Positions 62,384-64,000 of a DNA stretch of 64,000 bases are shown piece by piece; position 1 is the stretch's first letter, and every line of letters starts with the position of its first letter. The stretch covers positions 434,001-498,000 of the forward strand of contig NZ_JACIJC010000003.1 of NCBI RefSeq assembly GCF_014199215.1, written 5' to 3'. The stretch is from Sphingobium boeckii. GTDB taxonomy: Bacteria; Pseudomonadota; Alphaproteobacteria; Sphingomonadales; Sphingomonadaceae. The translations under genes and the position numbers were made by a program. The notes under the pieces are model-generated. The model had not been told where the DNA came from and did not search any database. It worked only from the letters and a program-made list of their open reading frames with translations.

Positions 62384-63784
62384 TCAGATGTGGATGGGTT
62401 TGCCCTGTACGGCCATCGCCGCTTCCTTCACCGCTTCATTATGCGTGGGATGCGCATGGCACGTATAGGCGATGTCTTCGGAGGTCGCGCCGAATTCCAT
62501 CGCCTGCGCCGCCTGCGCGATCATCGTGCCCGCCGGAGACGCCACGATCCATACGCCCAGCACCTTGTCGGTCTCAGCGTCGGCGATGATCTTCACGAAG
62601 CCGTCGGTGTCGCGGATCGCCTTGGCGCGGCTGTTCGCCATCATCGGGAATTTGCCGACCTTCACGTCGCCGCGTTCTTTGGCGGCTTCTTCGGTCAGGC
62701 CGACGCCCGCGATTTCGGGATGGGTATAGACCACGCTGGGGATCACATCATGGTTCACGATGCCCGTGAGACCCGCGATATTCTCCGCCACGGCCACGCC
62801 TTCATCCTCGGCCTTGTGCGCCAGCATCGGGCCGGGAATCACGTCGCCAATCGCCCATACGCCGTCCACGGCGGTGGCAAAATCATGGCCGGTCTCGATC
62901 TGGCCGCGCTGGTTCAGCGCGAGACCGATCTTGTCGAGGCCCAGACCGTCAGTATTAGGCTTGCGGCCGATCGCGACCAGAACCACGTCCGCCTCGATCG
63001 TCTCGGCATCGCCGCCCGCGGCCGGCTCCACCGAAACGCTGGCCTTCTTGCCCTTGACGCTCACGCCCGTCACCTTGGTGCCGGTGCGGATATCCATGCC
63101 TTGCTTCTTGAACAGCTTATTGGCCTCCTTGCGGACTTCGCCATCCATGCCGGGCAGGATCTGATCGAGATATTCGACCACGGTGACCTTCGCGCTCAGG
63201 CGCATCCAGACCGAGCCAAGCTCAAGCCCGATCACGCCGCCGCCGATCACGACCATATGGCCGGGCACCTTTTGCAGCGCGATCCCGCCGGTGGAATCGA
63301 CGATGATGCCCTTGGCATTGTCGATCTCGACACCCGGAAGCGGCGTCACGGACGAACCCGTAGCGATCACGATGTTCTTCGCGGTCGTCTTCTTGCCGGC
63401 CACTTCGACGGTATGCGCGTCGACAAAGGTCGCCAGGCCCTTCAGCCATTCGATCTTGTTCTTCTTGAACAGATATTCGATGCCGCCGGTCAATCCCTTT
63501 ACGGCCTCGTCCTTGTCCGCCAACATCGCGGCCAGATCGAGTTCGACGCCCTTGATCTTGATGCCATGCTTTTCCAGCAGACCGGAGCTGGCTTCGTGGA
63601 ACAATTCGGAGGCGTTCAGCAGCGCCTTGGACGGAATGCAGCCGACATTGAGGCAAGTGCCGCCCAGCGTCTCGCGGCTCTCGGCGCACGCGGTCTTGAG
63701 GCCGAGCTGCGCCGCGCGGATCGCCGCCACATAGCCGCCCGGGCCGGAACCGATCACCAGAACGTCGAAATCATATTCAGCCAT
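62384..63784 (-). CDS. lpdA: Dihydrolipoyl dehydrogenase (second E3)
   Basis: A 466-residue E3 protein. The FAD motif is IGSGPGGYVAA, the redox pair is C44/C49 in GGTCLNVGCIPSK, the NAD motif is VIGGGVIGLELGSV, and the dimer-interface histidine region is CHAHPTHNE. It has the GTCLNVGCIPSKALL form typical of the 2-oxoglutarate dehydrogenase-linked and general E3 enzymes, and differs from the gene at 21025. No E1 or E2 gene of 2-oxoglutarate dehydrogenase lies downstream in the window. They would be expected at its 5' side, but a 27-base gap leads to an unrelated gene there. Confidence 0.95.
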   Translation of the reverse strand: MAEYDFDVLVIGSGPGGYVAAIRAAQLGLKTACAESRETLGGTCLNVGCIPSKALLNASELFHEASSGLLEKHGIKIKGVELDLAAMLADKDEAVKGLTGGIEYLFKKNKIEWLKGLATFVDAHTVEVAGKKTTAKNIVIATGSSVTPLPGVEIDNAKGIIVDSTGGIALQKVPGHMVVIGGGVIGLELGSVWMRLSAKVTVVEYLDQILPGMDGEVRKEANKLFKKQGMDIRTGTKVTGVSVKGKKASVSVEPAAGGDAETIEADVVLVAIGRKPNTDGLGLDKIGLALNQRGQIETGHDFATAVDGVWAIGDVIPGPMLAHKAEDEGVAVAENIAGLTGIVNHDVIPSVVYTHPEIAGVGLTEEAAKERGDVKVGKFPMMANSRAKAIRDTDGFVKIIADAETDKVLGVWIVASPAGTMIAQAAQAMEFGATSEDIAYTCHAHPTHNEAVKEAAMAVQGKPIHI

Positions 63785-63810
63785 TTAATTTTGCTCCGCT
63801 GGGGCCGCGC

Positions 63811-64000
63811 TCATGAAAGATACAGGATTACCGAGGAATTATGTTCAACGCATTTCTTGATAAAGGCTCGGAGCGCCGGCAACCCCTGCGCCACATAGCC
63901 CCATCCGTCCTCCAGACCATCCTCGACAAGCATGTCGGCTATATAGACGTCCGCTCTCTCCATTGCAGCGGGGTCATAGCGACTTTTAAGCTCCTCATCG
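63811..64000 (-). CDS. C-terminal part of an unknown protein, cut by window edge
   Basis: The frame enters at base 64000 and ends with TGA at 63811, giving the last 62 residues: DEELKSRYDPAAMERADVYI is the first part seen, and AFIKKCVEHNSSVILYLS the end. It contains DMLVEDGLEDGWGYVAQGL, an acidic stretch with a hydrophobic middle. I recognise no family. It lies 27 bases before lpdA and runs in the same direction, but its composition (more A/T) differs from the lpdA operon and suggests a separate origin. Confidence 0.6.
   Translation of the reverse strand, partial: DEELKSRYDPAAMERADVYIADMLVEDGLEDGWGYVAQGLPALRAFIKKCVEHNSSVILYLS

Overview
The window looks like chromosomal DNA from an alphaproteobacterium of the order Sphingomonadales, probably Sphingomonadaceae. 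Evidence: high-GC coding sequence throughout, a ctrA gene with GANTC (CcrM-type) methylation sites in its promoter, a PEP-CTERM protein, a CIRCE-controlled groESL operon, a methionine synthase split into two genes, and several families of palindromic intergenic repeats of the kind scattered through sphingomonad genomes. No rRNA, tRNA, CRISPR array, insertion sequence or prophage was recognised. The ends cut two genes: a small membrane protein at base 1 and an unknown protein at base 64000.

Layout. 0.2-7.3 kb: a radical-SAM protein of the DNA modification/repair type, a complete MmeI-like single-chain restriction-modification enzyme, a flavodoxin-like reductase and an exported DUF885 protein. 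7.4-15.1 kb (minus strand): a long gene string, proA, a ParE-type toxin-antitoxin pair, nadD, rsfS, rlmH, envC, ctpA, dsbB, coq7. 15.2-20.2 kb: DUF3667 membrane protein, MFS exporter, OsmC, EVE protein, then an M23 peptidase-bactofilin morphogenesis pair behind a dense cluster of GANTC sites. 20.3-24.6 kb: PAP2 phosphatase and pyruvate dehydrogenase E2 and E3 without the E1 genes. 24.6-30.4 kb: redox and translation housekeeping genes (fRMsr, ArfB, RluA, WrbA, pirin, a LysR regulator). 30.5-31.3 kb: ctrA with a clear terminator.

31.4-35.6 kb holds the most system-like locus: a circularly permuted ATP-grasp enzyme, an alpha-E protein, a transglutaminase-fold protein and the proteasome-like peptidase Anbu, all in one direction. 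Together they suggest a peptide-ligation, modification and proteolysis pathway whose substrate is unknown. 35.6-48.6 kb is mixed: nuclease, PEP-CTERM protein, leucyl-tRNA-protein transferase (Bpt), threonine ammonia-lyase, an amidohydrolase whose 5' end is formed by a translated repeat, a DsbD/redoxin pair, a PafA-type phosphatase and a beta-helix protein.

48.9-54.8 kb (minus strand) is a methionine-cycle operon: a SahR-like ArsR-methyltransferase regulator, metF, then metH as two genes. It is preceded by a 24-bp palindromic operator and punctuated by palindromic repeats. 54.8-64 kb: two small lipoproteins, groESL with a perfect CIRCE element, SppA, a GNAT acetyltransferase, a second RHH/ParE toxin-antitoxin pair with its own operator, a TRIC-type channel, a lipoprotein and a second dihydrolipoyl dehydrogenase.

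Palindromic repeats (six copies of family A, three and a fragment of B, four of C, one of D, three of E) lie mostly at gene ends. They probably shape transcript ends, but in the met operon and at the amidohydrolase they sit inside transcription units.
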